The translations under genes and the position numbers were made by a program. Shown here in pieces: positions 10,252 through 23,293 of a stretch of 64,000 bases of DNA. A model generated the notes under the pieces. That model saw only the letters and a program-made list of their open reading frames with translations, searched no databases and was not told where the DNA came from. The stretch lies in contig RHPI01000797.1 of the NCBI GenBank assembly GCA_009103225.1, positions 383,764-447,763 of the forward strand, given 5' to 3'. Position 1 is the first letter of the stretch; every line of letters begins with the position of its first letter. This stretch comes from Chlorokybus atmophyticus (Eukaryota > Streptophyta > Chlorokybophyceae > Chlorokybales > Chlorokybaceae).

Positions 10252-12713
10252 ATGTTTGCCCCGGCGTCCATCGCGGCTTCATGCTGCGCCATGTGCGCCT
10301 GCGAGGCGTGCAAATGTAAGTGTCTGGCCTGTCAGGGTCTGAACTCCTGAAGGCTGTGGTGTGTCGCGTACAGACTAGGCCTTTGACACAGCATGCTGGC
10401 AGTGTGTTGGTTCATATCGGGTTTCGCAGTTGCTACAAAGCGGATGCAAACGCTGCCCTCTTTGCAAATTGCCTTGTTTACACTGCCATGACGCTCAGTA
10501 ACAATTGCCTTGTGTCAATAACTTAGGTTACAAACTTTGGTTTGCACGGCGGCTGCATATGCCATCACCTGGTTATCACTAGCTGTACACCAGCTCAAGC
10601 TAGTTCGCGTAGTTGGAGGTTCTGCGTTTAGCGTGTTGTTACCATCAGTAGCCTGCGATGTGCATTTGTTCACGCCACCCGTACAGCTACTGTCACTTGA
10701 GTAGATTTGAGCACTGTTCGTGGCTCTACGCCTGTGCGTCTGCGTTTCATGTTGACGTGTCTGCTCGCATATCAAACCCCTTTATGTCAGTCGTGTGGAT
10801 GTGATGAGAGAGAGATATACGTGATGGGTTCAGAATAAGACTCGAAGGAGTTCCATCATAGTTGACGCAGTGGACTTGAAGCTGCACTCATTGGTACCAA
10901 TATGTGTTTACTGCTTTTCAGGTGCTAGCAGCACCATAACCCGCCGAAGCGCTCGAGCGGCGTACTGTGCTCTCTTCTTGCTGTCTATGCTTTTCGCCTG
11001 GCTGCTGCGGGACTTTGCAGAACCAATTCTGCAGGTGCTATTCGCTGTCTCATAATGGAACAAGCCGTGGGTTATTCTGCATTGGTTTGCTAAAATACAT
11101 GTCTAGGCAGAGCTGTCTTGTTGCCAAGCGGTTGAAACTCTGTTTTATCTGTGGCAGCACATTCCTTGGATTGACACTGAAGTCGATCAGCCAAGCAAGC
11201 AGTGGTATGGCAAGCAGGCGGTGCTGCGCATCAGCTTTGGCAACGCCTTGTTCTTCCTCTGTCTGTCACTGTTCATGATTGGAACCAAGACACGCAAGGT
11301 TCAAAGTCTGCAACAGATTAACGATAAACGTGTATTTGCTAAGCCGGTGCCTCTTTGACTGCATCAGAATCGTGAAGCAGTTGCAGACGACTGACTAGTT
11401 TGTGGTTTCAGGACCCGCGAGATGCTGCTCAGAATGAGTTTTGGATGGCAAAGTTTGGAGTCTGGATGGCTTGCAACCTGCTGCCTTTCTTTATACCAAA
11501 CGGCTTCTTTGCAGGCTATTGTATGTGCTTCAAGAGATCTGTGGAACTGGTGTCTGGCAAAGTTTTCCTTGCTTTGGGGAAATGTTGCTTGCGCATTGAT
11601 GAGGATGTTGCCTTGCAGCATATGTGGCGCGTGTGGGTGGAGCCGTGTTCCTTTTGGTGCAGATGGTTATCTTGTTAGACTTCACACACAACTGGAACGC
11701 AGCATGGGTTGCCAACGAGTGGTGAGGCCATAATAATTTGTGTTGCAACATCGCTCTGCAGGTTGTGGACACTATGTTTAACTTTTCTTGCAATCAGGTT
11801 CTCTGGGCTGCTTGCAGTGTCAGTTGCTTGCTTCGCTGCAACCATGACTGCAGCCGGCTTCCTCTACCACTTCTTCAATCCGACCGGCGACTGCCAGCTG
11901 AATATCTTCTTCATCACCTTGACGCTTGTCCTCGTCGTATGCTTCAGCATCGCCTCCATTCATCCTGCGGTCCAAGGAAGCCTCCTGCCCTCTGCTGTGA
12001 TCGGCATGTACACCATGTACCAGGTGCCTATCCCCGTTGGCCAAGTAGTGTAACCTATTCTGCTATGCGCATGTCACTAACACGTCATTCATGTTGACTT
12101 GCTTGACAGTGCTACTCTGCTTTGGCTTCTGAGCCACGCAACTATGAGTGCAACGGGCTGGCGCGACGCCTACGCCTGGACGCTGCATCAGCAAGCACAC
12201 TGGCCCTTGGGCTGGTGCTGACACTGCTCTCGGTGATTTGGTCTGCCTTGCGCGCGGGCTCATCCACTGTGCTGCTGGCCAGCCGCGAAGCAGCAGCCGA
12301 GGGCCCGTATGAGACTATGTTGTCTGACGTATCGGACAAGGATGACGCTGACAAGGACGAGGAGGTTGCTGAGCCTGCGGGCAAGTCGCGCCGCGCTCGC
12401 GGGAAGGACCTCTCTGTGCCTTACAACTACTCGTTCTTCCACCTGATTTTTGCTCTGGCCAGCATGTATGTATCCATGCTTCTGACAGGCTGGGGCAGCG
12501 CAGACCCGCAGGTATTGCTATCATCAGAACGTATGTGGTAATTAGCACGCGCGGGATTTGTTCCAACAGTTTGTCTGTTTTCAGGGCAAAGACACCATTG
12601 ACATTGGTTGGGGCAGTGTCTGGGTCAAGATTATCGCCCAGTGGACTACGGTTCTCCTGTATGGTTGGTCCCTCTTGGCACCAGTGCTGCTGCCTGAGCG
12701 CGACTTTTCGTAG
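10252..12713 (+). CDS. SERINC/TMS1 family membrane protein
   Basis: SERINC proteins are multi-pass membrane proteins implicated in serine-lipid incorporation and lipid scrambling. Eight exons (10252-10315, 10922-11034, 11158-11298, 11412-11520, 11619-11721, 11798-12023, 12110-12511, 12585-12713) give 428 residues, all phases closing. Family landmarks appear in order: a Cys-rich N-terminus (CCAMCACEACKC), ALFLLSMLFAWLLRD, QAVLRISFGNALFFLCLSLFM, QNEFWMAKFGVWMACNLLPF, LLDFTHNWNAAWV, SIHPAVQGSLLPSAVIGMYT, YECNGLA, the acidic loop SDVSDKDDADKDEE, YSFFHLIFALASMYVSMLLTGW and the terminal LLYGWSLLAPVLLPERDFS. About ten membrane segments are expected. The first intron (606 bp) is the longest. The protein was assigned by family landmarks; its substrate is not evident from the sequence. 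Confidence 0.95.
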
Positions 12714-15067
12714 GTGCTACAGACAACATACAGTGTATAGTTGGTGGTCGTGTGTGCCTTGTACTAGTAGGAGTTGTATGCATCTGGAATGTTGATAACT
12801 TAGTGAGTGAAAGCAACCGACATACGCTGGGATTGGGAGGCCGAGTTTGTGCGCATCTCATATGTGTCATAGAGGTCCCGTACTTGGACATGTTCTTCCA
12901 ATCTTCCAAACGGCTGATGTGGGCATGTTCACTAAGCTTTACACTTTACAGCAAACTGCGGGAGCCACAGTTCCAAGGCATTTCCGTACTGCGAGCTCCA
13001 CATCCGGACTCCAACATTGCTCGCAGTGTCAGACTGAATGTGGTCCATAGTGCACGCGTTTCATGCGGTTAACCTATCGTGGACATTTCTTGCAGGAGGT
13101 GCAACGGCTGTTGTCGGACATGCAGCGCATAGGCTATAACATGCTAGTGCTCATCTCCAAGTTGCGCATTGTGTTGTGGAACAATTCAGCTCAGTACTAT
13201 GATTGCACGTATAGACAGTTTCAGTTGATAGCATCAGGCAGTGCGCACACCAACAGATAAGTCAGCAATACTTGCCTGGTGGGGAGCATGCAGTGCCGTG
13301 CCCCGCTGTTCGTTCATGTTCATGCTTAAATGCCAGCTGCCATAGTGTCATGCCTGCAGCCGGTTTCAGCGAGTTGTCCGTTTCTGCCCGTTGCACCGCA
13401 GGGAGTAAGATGCGACGCTGGCGAGTGGACTAGCGGGGCTGTAGGCATTAGCACAGTCGTGGTCGGTGTTGTCGTCCCCTCTCTGCACTGTCTCGACCTC
13501 CGTTCTCTCCCTCCGCCCTTCTCCTGCGCTGCCAGGTACCTGCTGGGCGCGACTGTACCTGTCTCTCCAGCCTGCCTTTGCTGTGGGAACGCATTTGCAC
13601 ATAGACACACAGCCCATAGGGTATAGCAATTAAATCCCCATAGCTTTGTCAGTGTTTACTAGAAATGTGTGCTGTGCCTTGAGCTGCTGGTTTGCTGCTG
13701 CTTTAGCTGCTGCTATGTTATGCCTGTGAACTTGTGGTCTTTCATCCATATACCCTATGTGTCGCAAGTTTTATCAAGGTAAATTGCAGGGTAGCGTGTC
13801 TGGTTTGCCAATAGCAGCTGTCTGTTGCGGTAGACATGGGCACGCATACTGGTTGGAACACTTGCATTGTGGGTTTTTGCCCAAGAAACATGCACATTCA
13901 GTCCTTGCTGGTGTGCCTGTTGGTGTGCTGGCTGGTGTGCTTGCTGGTGCCTTACATTGTGTTGCAATTGTTGGAAAGCCTATGCACCTTGGGAGTATAC
14001 AAACACAAAAACGATGTGCATGCTAAGAGGCTCTGCAAGTACAGCTACTGCTACTGCTACTGCGCCTGCTGTCAGCATCGTCTGTGGGGGTAAAACTACT
14101 TTTCATTCAGCACAGACGTACAGTGGGTACCAGTCATGTCCATGGCTGTCTAAAATCGGCTGTGGTTGGTTGCCGTGCACTTAGCCAGCCCCCTTTAGCA
14201 CTTGGGTTTGTACTGAGAATTGTTGGTTGTTGTGATGATATGATGAGTGTGTGCATGTGCTTTTCCTTGTGTGTGCTACTACTGGGGGACCCTCTTTTCA
14301 CCTTATGCTGAGGCAGTGGACAAAAGATGTTATGCCTCATATGTGTGTGTAGTAAATGCGATGCATGACGTGTGACTATATGTCGGGGGCTTAGGCCAGC
14401 CTTTAACATTATGCATTGCTTGCCGTTCTTGCTATACTTGCAGCGTCTGTGATCACTTGGGCTTGTACTACTGCCTTGCTTCTTGTGCGCGTGTATTGTA
14501 TGATGTGATGCTGGCAATTAAAGCTTGATGTGGGGCGGGGTGTTTCGGTATTGTTGCAACCTGCTCTTATTTATTTCTACACCAGGGCCCAGTTGCTGCA
14601 ATCAGCAGCGGAGAAGAAGAGACACAGCTACCCTTGCACCAATATGGCCAGATCATACTGACACGAAATATTGCATATCCCCCCAACCCACCCACCCACC
14701 CCCACATCCCTGCATCCTATATATTGTACACCCCACCAACAACAACATGCCATTACTGACAGCTCATTGCTACAGACCGATGTCAGTGCCAAGACTCTCA
14801 CCCAACCAGCAGAAAGGGCCGAGCCATCTGTTGTGGCGTGTTGCGGGTAGACAACTGCACACAACATTGGATGCACACTCAATAATTAGGATACGACACA
14901 GTGTCCCCAACTCAGAGACACAACAACAAAGCACCTGGCAGCGTTGGATTGCACTTGCAGTGCATATGTGCATCCTCACACCTCATACGCAGCAATGCAG
15001 CAATGCACGCAAGCGTTGGGAGAGGCGCATATGCAACAGTGATTAAATACCTACAATTCATTTGACA
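12714..15067. other. intergenic region between convergent SERINC and TBCCD1
   Basis: About 2.35 kb. Open frames at 12752-13260 and 13330-13626 look like 3' UTR or chance frames. A short CTG/TAC trinucleotide run sits at 14040-14070 and a CCCA run at 14687-14706. No recognised gene. Confidence 0.5.
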
Positions 15068-18000
15068 TTACACATCACCCTTCTCTATGCGCGCCAAGTC
15101 GTAGACTTGCCGCAGATTTCCTGAAGCTGCATATGCACATCAGCACATTGGCAACGTGCAGACGAGACTGGTGCAGTGCTGCAAGAATTAACTTACTTTG
15201 TAGCCAGTCCTTAAAATGTAGTTGAATGACATTCTGCAAGTCTCTCCTGCGCCCCTCTTCCAAATTGGCATCTCGGACCGCTTGTCGCAGGTCGGCAACG
15301 GCTTTAATCTACAAGCACTAGATGTTAACTTCGTTCCCAACACTGTCAACGAGCACCACCACTTGATGCATACTTTGGATTCCAAGGCAGCGGCATAGGC
15401 CACGGGCAGCGTGTAGGGGTTTGCAAGCGTGGGGTTCTCAAATGGCTCTTTGGGGCGGAAAGGCACCTGCAGGCGCATATGACATCAGCGATGCCAGTCC
15501 GCAGAAAACCATCAGCTATACTTGCAACTGTTGCTTACCACAAAGGGCAGAAACTTTTCGGGTGAAAGCAAAGACAATTCACGTTTGCTAACACCATCAA
15601 CCGTCTCCCCCTCATCCATGTCATTTTCCTGTGGGGCCCGCACCAACCCTACCGGGCGATCCCAGTTGTTCACTGAAGGATCCAGCCCTACATCAACCAA
15701 ATGCTGGCCGAGTTGTGGGTAGAATGTGTTGTACGGAGCGACCTGCCAAGAACGAGACAACTTGTGTGAGCAACTTAGCTTGATAACTGAACACACGCAT
15801 AATTGCACAACACTTAACCTCCAAGTGTCGGTTGTCACCAAGCAACAATGGCCGGAGTTTCACTCCGAGAAAAAAGCTGCTCTCACGACAGTTACTGATC
15901 CGTATCCTTCTGCATGCAACAATCAGCTGTACACGTTCGCAATGCTCCACTTTGAGCGCCTGCAACAGAGGCCACACTATTACGTTATGATTACCAAGTA
16001 TGTTACAGTATGAGAGTGAGGTACCTGCAGATTAGCAAACTGCAACAGACAGCATAATGCATCCAAGGGCTGCAACGTCCACACATACCTTGCCAACAGC
16101 ACCAATAAGAATGGTGCAATCAGTGCAACCTGACACAGATGCGTAACGCAGTGGTGCCAGTACGTAGATGACAGAGTCATGGCAGTCCGCAACCTGCCAA
16201 GGCCACCCGAGTTGGTACTGGTATTGGTAAGCAGGCATGCCCACTCTTTGGGACTTACCCTCAACGAGTCTCCTTCCACATCCTTGTCATCTTTCACTGC
16301 TGAAGTGCGCATAACACCTTCAACATAGCAGCAACCCTCTCGCCGCTGTGGTCGTTGCACACTGGTAGATGCTGAATCTACCGAAACAATGTTCTCAACA
16401 ACTGTTTCGGCTGTGGCTGAAGTAGACTGCAACCCCTGCCTTGCACAAATGTGACTCACTAGCCACTCTTTCAACACCGCCACTGACACTGCTGAGTTGA
16501 AGAGCGGAACAAAGTCGCTCAATCTGCAACGCTTTCGTGGACTTTCAGAGAACAACAAGAAGCCCAAACGATCAAAATCAGCTGCGGACACCTGAAGAGA
16601 AGAAAGCAAATGCCAGATTAACCTTGAGACCCATGAAGTTAGAACCAAATCAAAGGGCGCCTGCAAACCATCAAGAGTAACCTACCTCTGAGTCGCTTTG
16701 CTGAGCTGATTGCACGAGTGGCAACAGCAAACCGACATGCTGCTTTACAAATGACGCCTCATGTGCATCCTGCTCCATGGATGTGACACGACTTCGCACA
16801 ACGGGCCACTATACGCAACAGTTAGTAGAGTGCTGGTCGATACTAGTGCGGGTACCGGTTGTAGGTCACTACTTGTAGAGTGCAAGCAGCAAGCTGGTCC
16901 CTTACCTGCAGGCCATTCGCTGGAGAACTGCTATTGGGTGATGCGGGTGAAAGAAGGCTGCTAGCGCTGCTGAAACTGCTATTGGAGAACATAGATGCCG
17001 CACTTGAGAAAGAGTTCGTCCCTGGTGACTCTGCAGTGGCGCTGTATCCATGGCCTTGGCCATGAGGAGACACTGGTGTTGTCGGCCAGATGTCTGCAAT
17101 AGCTGATGCATCCACATGGCGCCGATGTGCCAGCTTGTTACAAAACTGTACGAACAGTAACAACAGTAGGGGGTACACGCTGACGGTCTCTGCAGCTGGC
17201 TGCTCTTCAACAAGTCCAGCGAGTGTCTCAAGGAGGATTTGCGTGTGCAAAGGAGACAATGACAGTGTTGATGCAACTTTTGCAATGCTGACTTGGGCGT
17301 CATCTGCGAGACAACACACAGATGACCTAGGGCACTGTGAGGACAAGGGCATTACACCAGCTGCTTGTGTAATTCAGCATCACTCATCAAACTGGGCCCA
17401 TCAACGACACAACACAGTTGCCACTCCATGCAATGACCGCGAGACAATGACATACTTGAACACCTCAGTACAGAACAAACCTGATAATGCCATGTGGCAC
17501 AGCAACTACTACTGCAGAACTCAATGCATTACACGAAAAAGTTCCTGCATACTGATGCCCTGCCACGGGACAGACGCCAAGAATGCTCATGAACCCATGC
17601 CACGATCCTTGACAACAACATTACAATACGTTCTTGTGGTATGTGAAACAACACAACACAACACATTGCCATTCAATGCATAACGTTCAAACATTGACAT
17701 ATTCTGAACACCCCAATGGATGCATGTACGACTTGATGATGTCGATGTAGTACCCAAAGTTCATGCATGAATATTGATGTTCCTGTTTAGCAATGCCCGG
17801 CCACGGGGACAAACGCCAGGAACGCTCATGAACCCATGCCACGATCCTGATGACAACAACGTTGCAATGCGCGCAGTCCTGTGGCATGTTAACAGGCCAA
17901 TTGCGGTACAAGTATTGGGTTGTCAACACGCGTGGTGATGTCCATCTCGTAGGGTATACTGTCGCAATGCGTCACGTGCATGTAATTATGGTATAGAAAT

Positions 18001-18304
18001 GACACCTTGTTCTGTGTATGATTATCGATAGTCAGGTGGCAATGTACGTGATCGAAGGCAACGTGGCCTGCATTGCCTAGGTGCAAGATGGGCAATGTGA
18101 TAATGCGACGTGAAATGCATAGCGCACACCTGAGCTTTCGGCCAACAGCTCAGCTTTTAAGGCGAGCAGTGACGAGGGCCCTTCAGCTAAGCGCGGGCAC
18201 AGCTGCGGGAGCTGCAGCTGGCCATACTCAAAAGGCTCGTGCCTAACGTGCAGCAGCACAGAGCCACCACCAGCTGCAGCAGCTCCCTCCGTCACGCCCT
18301 CCAT
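15068..18304 (-). CDS. TBCCD1: TBCCD1 (TBCC-domain protein 1; ASQ2-type centriole positioning factor)
   Basis: TBCCD1 resembles tubulin cofactor C and RP2. In Chlamydomonas its orthologue ASQ2 controls centriole linkage and position. Ten exons (18304-18130, 17303-16906, 16769-16686, 16660-16259, 16193-16089, 15959-15819, 15742-15539, 15466-15374, 15308-15197, 15126-15068) give 590 residues with phases closing. The N-terminus has SVLLHVRHEPFEYGQLQLP, typical of TBCCD1. The C-CAP/TBCC beta-helix domain carries DCHDSVIYVLAPLRYASVSG, CTDCTILIGAVGK, VEHCERVQLIVACRRIRISN, FFLGVKLRPLLLGDNRHLE and APYNTFYPQLGQHL. The TBCC catalytic-finger position reads CRRIRIS. The C-terminal helix (LQNVIQLHFKDWLQ) fits the family. 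The first intron is long (826 bp) and contains a diverged tandem repeat. The gene is divergent from TOP6B. Confidence 0.92.
17562..17880. repeat. diverged tandem duplication in first TBCCD1 intron
   Basis: The segment 17562-17650 (CATGAACCCATGCCACGATC core) recurs at 17791-17890 with roughly 80-85% identity by eye. Both copies lie inside the 826-bp first intron of TBCCD1. It could be an old local duplication or two copies of a small element. Confidence 0.75.
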
Positions 18305-18482
18305 GTCCTAAACTCCTACAGAACCCGTGCCCATCGTCCCCAATTAACCATATCACAAATACACCCACGACCTCTCAAACCTTGTAGCACTACAGGATCA
18401 CCCCTGTCTCGCTCGCCGCCTCTGTTGCCGCCACCGCCGCCGCTGCCGTCGCCGCCGCCAACCTCCCGCCACACTCTCTGCC

Positions 18483-18491
18483 AAACCCTAA
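18483..18491 (-). promoter_or_regulatory. telo-box-like element in TBCCD1/TOP6B bidirectional promoter
   Basis: It reads AATTAGGGTTTGGC in TBCCD1 orientation, 179 bp upstream of the TBCCD1 start. That is almost the same distance as the element upstream of TIM50 (178 bp). TOP6B starts 737 bp away on the other side. Confidence 0.6.
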
Positions 18492-19227
18492 TTCGTCAAA
18501 CCGAGACTGCCATGCAATCTAACCGACATGACAGTAACCGTTGTTTTATGAACGACGTTTTCACGCATGCTTGCAGACAATGGGTCCGTTCTCAGGAGGT
18601 GGAACTGGTGGTTTACGGTACATCCTATTATGAAAGTTGATGTGCGACAGGCCGCAGTTAGCGTCACGGCTAAGTGACCGGGGTGGTGCGTCTTCCCGCC
18701 TCTGAACGGCAACACTGCGTTGCCAGCTGGCAGCTCACTGCAGCTTGCCGGAGGCTGGAGAGGAGAGGAGAGGGGTGTTTAGCGCACGCTGCGCTGATGT
18801 GACGCTTGCGTGCGAAGGCTTTGCTGCACAGTGATGAAGCCTTCAGCGTCATAAAGGCACCGCAGGCAGCGTTGAGGCGCTACCTGTGTGCAGAAGAGCA
18901 TGCACTGAGGTAAGCTTAAGCGTTGCGTTTGAACAGTATGTGACAGGTGCTTGGAATCATGCATGTTGAATATACGTCTGCTTGCGACAATTGCCCACTT
19001 CCTTAGTAGCTGTCACCTACATTCACCTACGTTTGATTGGCGTGCATGGGTGTGGGGTACATGTCGCCCGGATTACCTTGCAATTGCATGTCACCTCAGT
19101 CTATTACTTGCGGTTGCCACAACAAGGTCAATACTTGTACACTGCTGTAGCTCGTACAATAGCAACTTGACCGCCGGTGAACATAAGTTGATGCCCAGCA
19201 CAGCGTTGACCATGCCACAAGTCAGCC

Positions 19228-22200
19228 ATGGACAGTCCTGATAGCCCTGTCAAGCGGAAAAGCAGCAAAGCCGGCGATAAGCTCAAGCAAAGTAAGTTTG
19301 TCATGGCTGTGTTTGCCTGTCTATCTGTCTCACATGCCCAAGGCGTACACGAAGTCCGTTGTACCATGTGTTGTCGTGCCATGCAGAGTCTCCCGCGGAG
19401 TTCTTTGCCGAGAACAAGAACATTGCTGGCTTTGACAATGTGAGCGATGCTTTCGAAACAACCTCTGATGCCATGGCACACCATAGCTCCAAGTGCCTGA
19501 ATGAGCTCGTTTTTATGTCGCTATGCTAGCACAGCCTGGAAAAAGCTTGTACACGACCATTCGTGAACTGGTTGAAAACTCGTTGGATGCTGCGGAGGCA
19601 GCTGGAGAGCTTCCGGAGATAGAGCTTACCATGTGAGGGTGTTGTGCTTGCGGACAGCGCCATGCATATGTGTGTCTGACTGCTTGATTGTTCGCTCGGG
19701 AGCTATTGAACATGATGGCTATTTTGCCAGAGAGGAGATTACGAAACAGAATTTCAACAAGCTGATTGGCCTCGTGCACCGCGAGCGTGTTGATGCAAAG
19801 CTATACCATGACTACGAGACGGAGAAAGAGCGTGAGGTGTGATTGATGGTGTGCTCCCATGATGGAAGCTGTCTGAACGCGCTGTGTGGGTCGTGTTAGA
19901 AACGTGTTGCTAAGGAAACAAAGGAGCGGGAAAAGCTTGCAAAAGCTGCCAATGGCATAAGCAGCATTCCCACCGCGGAAACAAGTGGAGCGGACATTAC
20001 CACCAAGGCAGAGCAGCAGTCAACCAAACCAGCTCCTGGGAGACCGCGGCTGACGGAAGGCGTGTACTATAGAGTCACTTGCAAGGTGCGGAAGGTTGCA
20101 GCAGCTTTGCTTCCTGCCTTGGATTCATAAGCAACCTCTTTCTCTTTCCGCCCAGGACAATGGCATGGGAATGGCTCATGGCGACATACCAAACATGCTC
20201 GGCCGAGGTGTGTCCTGCTCACATATACAGAAATAAGGCAATGGCGGACAATGTGCCTGACTATGACACTATGTACAATTGTTGCGTGGGCAGTCCTCTC
20301 CGGCACAAAGTATGGAATCAAGCAAACGCGCGGGAAGTTTGGGCTTGGTGCCAAAATGGTATTGCCTCTCTCATTAGTGATGTTGCGCATGCTACACATT
20401 GTGGGGATAGTTTGTTGCCGGTTCGTATTTGCATCAACTGCGTGCCACTCTGTAAGGAGAACGGGATGGTTGCTGGCTAATAATGCACTTGGTATGTGAT
20501 GCGCAGGCGCTGATATGGTCCAAGATGAGCACAGGGCTCCCAATTGAGATATGGAGTGCCAAAAAGAACCAGGACTACATCTCGTACTTCAAGCTGGATA
20601 TTGACATTCACAAGTAAGCCAGCCTGGATATGACATGAGGCTGCCGTTGATGATGACTTGGCACAATGCACCGTCAGGCAAGTGCGATTTCAATTTGCAT
20701 GCGCATTGACGCCAGAAACACACCAAACATCCATGCACAAGAGAAGGCGCCCAATGCTGTTAAATGGAGGGGATCAGAGTTGAGGGTCATCATTGAAGGC
20801 AACTGGAGCAGTTATCGGGTGCGTTTTGCAGGTGCTGTTTCTGACCAGCGAGCAGCACATCCAAACACAGCGCCATGTCACGCATATGCACTGAACGCTG
20901 CTTGGGTTGCAGGCAAAGATTGTCCAGTACATGAGGCAACTTGCCATCATTACACCCTATGCACACTTTACCTTCCAATTTGTGACTGATGCAGACGAGT
21001 ACGTGTGGTAATGTTGCCGGCTTGCAAGGCTGGTCGTAAAATTGTTGCGTGTATGCTCCAGCTGTGACTCAATGTGAAAAACGCGCAGTAAGAACATATC
21101 CGTCCACTTCAATCGACGTACTGATGTCATGCCGAGACCCCCAATGCAGACAAAGTATCATCCTTCAGCCATCGATCTGTTGCTGCTGAAGCACCTGATC
21201 TCAGAGACCAACAAGTCCACTCTTGTTCAGTTCTTCTCGCATGAGTTTTCCAACATTAGCAAAGGCCTCGCAACACGACTTGTTGGTGAGCTCTTGAAGC
21301 GTGCACTATGTTGCAACATAGTCATCTAATATGTTGGCTGAATAACACACCCTACTTGCTAGGTGAGTTGGGTGCTGATTTCAAAGAGAAGATGTCACCG
21401 AAGTCGCTAACTGACAAGCAGCTTGTGCGCATACATCAGCTGTTTCGACAGGCAAAGTTTCCAGCACCTGATGGAGACGTAAGCACTTGAGCCCATTGCT
21501 TTATTGCAACATGAGCTAGGTCCACCTGACGATTGTATTTGCAGGTGCTGAGCCCAGCTGGTGAGTACAACCTGAGACTTGGAATCATGAAGGAGTTGTG
21601 CCCTGACATGGTGGCTACGTATGAGGGCAGGTGCGTTAGCTGCAATGAGTCGACTGCTGTGTGACATATGCGCTGTCATGTTGTTGCAGGGGAAGCATGC
21701 TGATGGCTGTTTGCAAGCTTTGTGAGTGATGAGTGCGATCGTCCATGCCATCTTACAGAGGTTGTTGTTACGCATGCAGCACACAAGTTTTTGAGGGTCA
21801 TCCTTTCATTGTGGAGGCTGGTGTAAGTCTTGGGGGCAAAGATGTCAAACAGGTATCAGATTGTTAAGCCTAAGCATACTGGCACTTGTCCAGTTGGCTC
21901 AGTTACTCTTCTGCAGGGTATCAATGTGTTCAGGTTTGCAAATCGCATACCGCTGCTTTTCGAGCCCGGGGGTGATGTTGTGACGCGTACAGCCACAAAG
22001 CGAATATTGTAAGGCTGTTGGCAAAGCTTGCATGCCATAAAACCAACGACACCCATATCGCATGTTGTCATTTGCAGGTGGGCCAGCTACAAGATCAACC
22101 AGGCCACAGACAGGATAGGGGTGTTTGTCAGTATAGTTAGCACGAAGATTCCTTTCAAGGGCACTGGCAAAGAGTACATTGGTGATGACATCAGCGAAAT

Positions 22201-22898
22201 AGCATCAGCCGTGAAGGTGGGCATTGCCCTGCAATGATGTGTTGGTTGTGCTTGGGAGATGGTGACGCCTGGCTATGAGCTGTTGGGAAAAGCATCAACA
22301 ATGCCTTCTTGTGTACTCTACAGTTTGCAATACAGCAATGCTGCGTCCAGCTCAAGTCTAAGCTTGTCAAGCAGCAGCAAGCTCGGGAGCGACAACAACG
22401 CAAGAGGAACCTTACCAAGTACGTTCCCAAGCCTGCATTCTGTGCTGCGCAATGGCTTTTCACATGACAGTGCATGGTTGGCAGGTACATACCTGACGTG
22501 GCACGCGCCATATTCACCATCCTCGAAGACATGGCTCAAGATAATGCCGCGGAAGCAAAGAGGAGGAGACTGGAGCTGCCAGAAAAGTCCAGGGAGATCA
22601 TGACACAAGTACACAGTAATGAACTGACGGAGACGTTACTTGTGCAGAAGCTAGAACAGCATGTGGATCAGGTACAAGGGAACTTGCGTGAGCACTGACG
22701 CTGTGACTATTCTTTGCAATGGAGCTGATGCTGATTGTGCAGGTAGATGCTGAGATGGCGTTTGAGTACGCTATGCAGACCGGAAACGTGGATGCAGCTC
22801 GGCAAGCATTGTACTTGTCAGCCATGCAGACCAACGATGTTTTTAGGACAGAGCTTCATCATCCCTTGTGTGTCTTTAAGATTCTGCATGAAGCATAA
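19228..22898 (+). CDS. TOP6B: DNA topoisomerase VI subunit B
   Basis: TopoVI-B is the GHKL ATPase subunit of the archaeal/plant type IIB topoisomerase, needed in plants for endoreduplication with SPO11-3. Nineteen exons, from 19228-19291 to 22743-22898, close in phase to 686 residues (Arabidopsis is similar). Motifs: N-box IRELVENSLDAAE, DNGMGM (G1 box), GTKYGIKQTRGKFGLGAKM (G2/lid), the H2TH and transducer region FTFQFVTDAD, HFNRRTDVMPRPPMQTKYHP, LSPAGEYNLRLGIMKEL, VFEGHPFIVEAGVSLGGKD, NRIPLLFEPGGDV and STKIPFKGTGKEYIGDD. A charged insert (about 19900-20060) sits in the ATPase domain. The segment 21690-21721 is intronic, since joining 21630 to 21780 restores the family sequence. Confidence 0.96.
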
Positions 22899-23214
22899 GC
22901 AGCATTGTCCTGTCCAGCTCAGTCCAATTGATGCCAGCATGCAATAATTGTAACCTTGTGTCTAAATAGTTCATCACGTTGTATATGTTGCATGCTATAT
23001 ATGAGCTCTCCAAATATGACAGATGCAAAGCGCACTCAAACACTTAAAGCACTCTGGTTGCACACACAACAGCAAGCCAGCAACTAGGCAATCAAATCAA
23101 AGCAGGTGCAGCACTAACTACATGTCGTAGCTAAGTGCGTGCAAAGGGCGAGGGTGAGGGCGGGTGATCAGGCAGGGCAGGGCAGGGCAGGCAAACCAGA
23201 AGCGCAATGAACCA

Positions 23215-23293
<79 letters not shown>

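Noticed and set aside
12752-13260. Open frames downstream of SERINC
   Set aside because: The family C-terminus (LLPERDFS and stop) is complete at 12713. The later frames match no SERINC sequence and are probably 3' UTR.
21690-21721. A possible TOP6B exon (GSMLMAVCKL)
   Set aside because: Including it breaks the phase; joining 21630 to 21780 restores the conserved YEG-STQVFEGHPF sequence.
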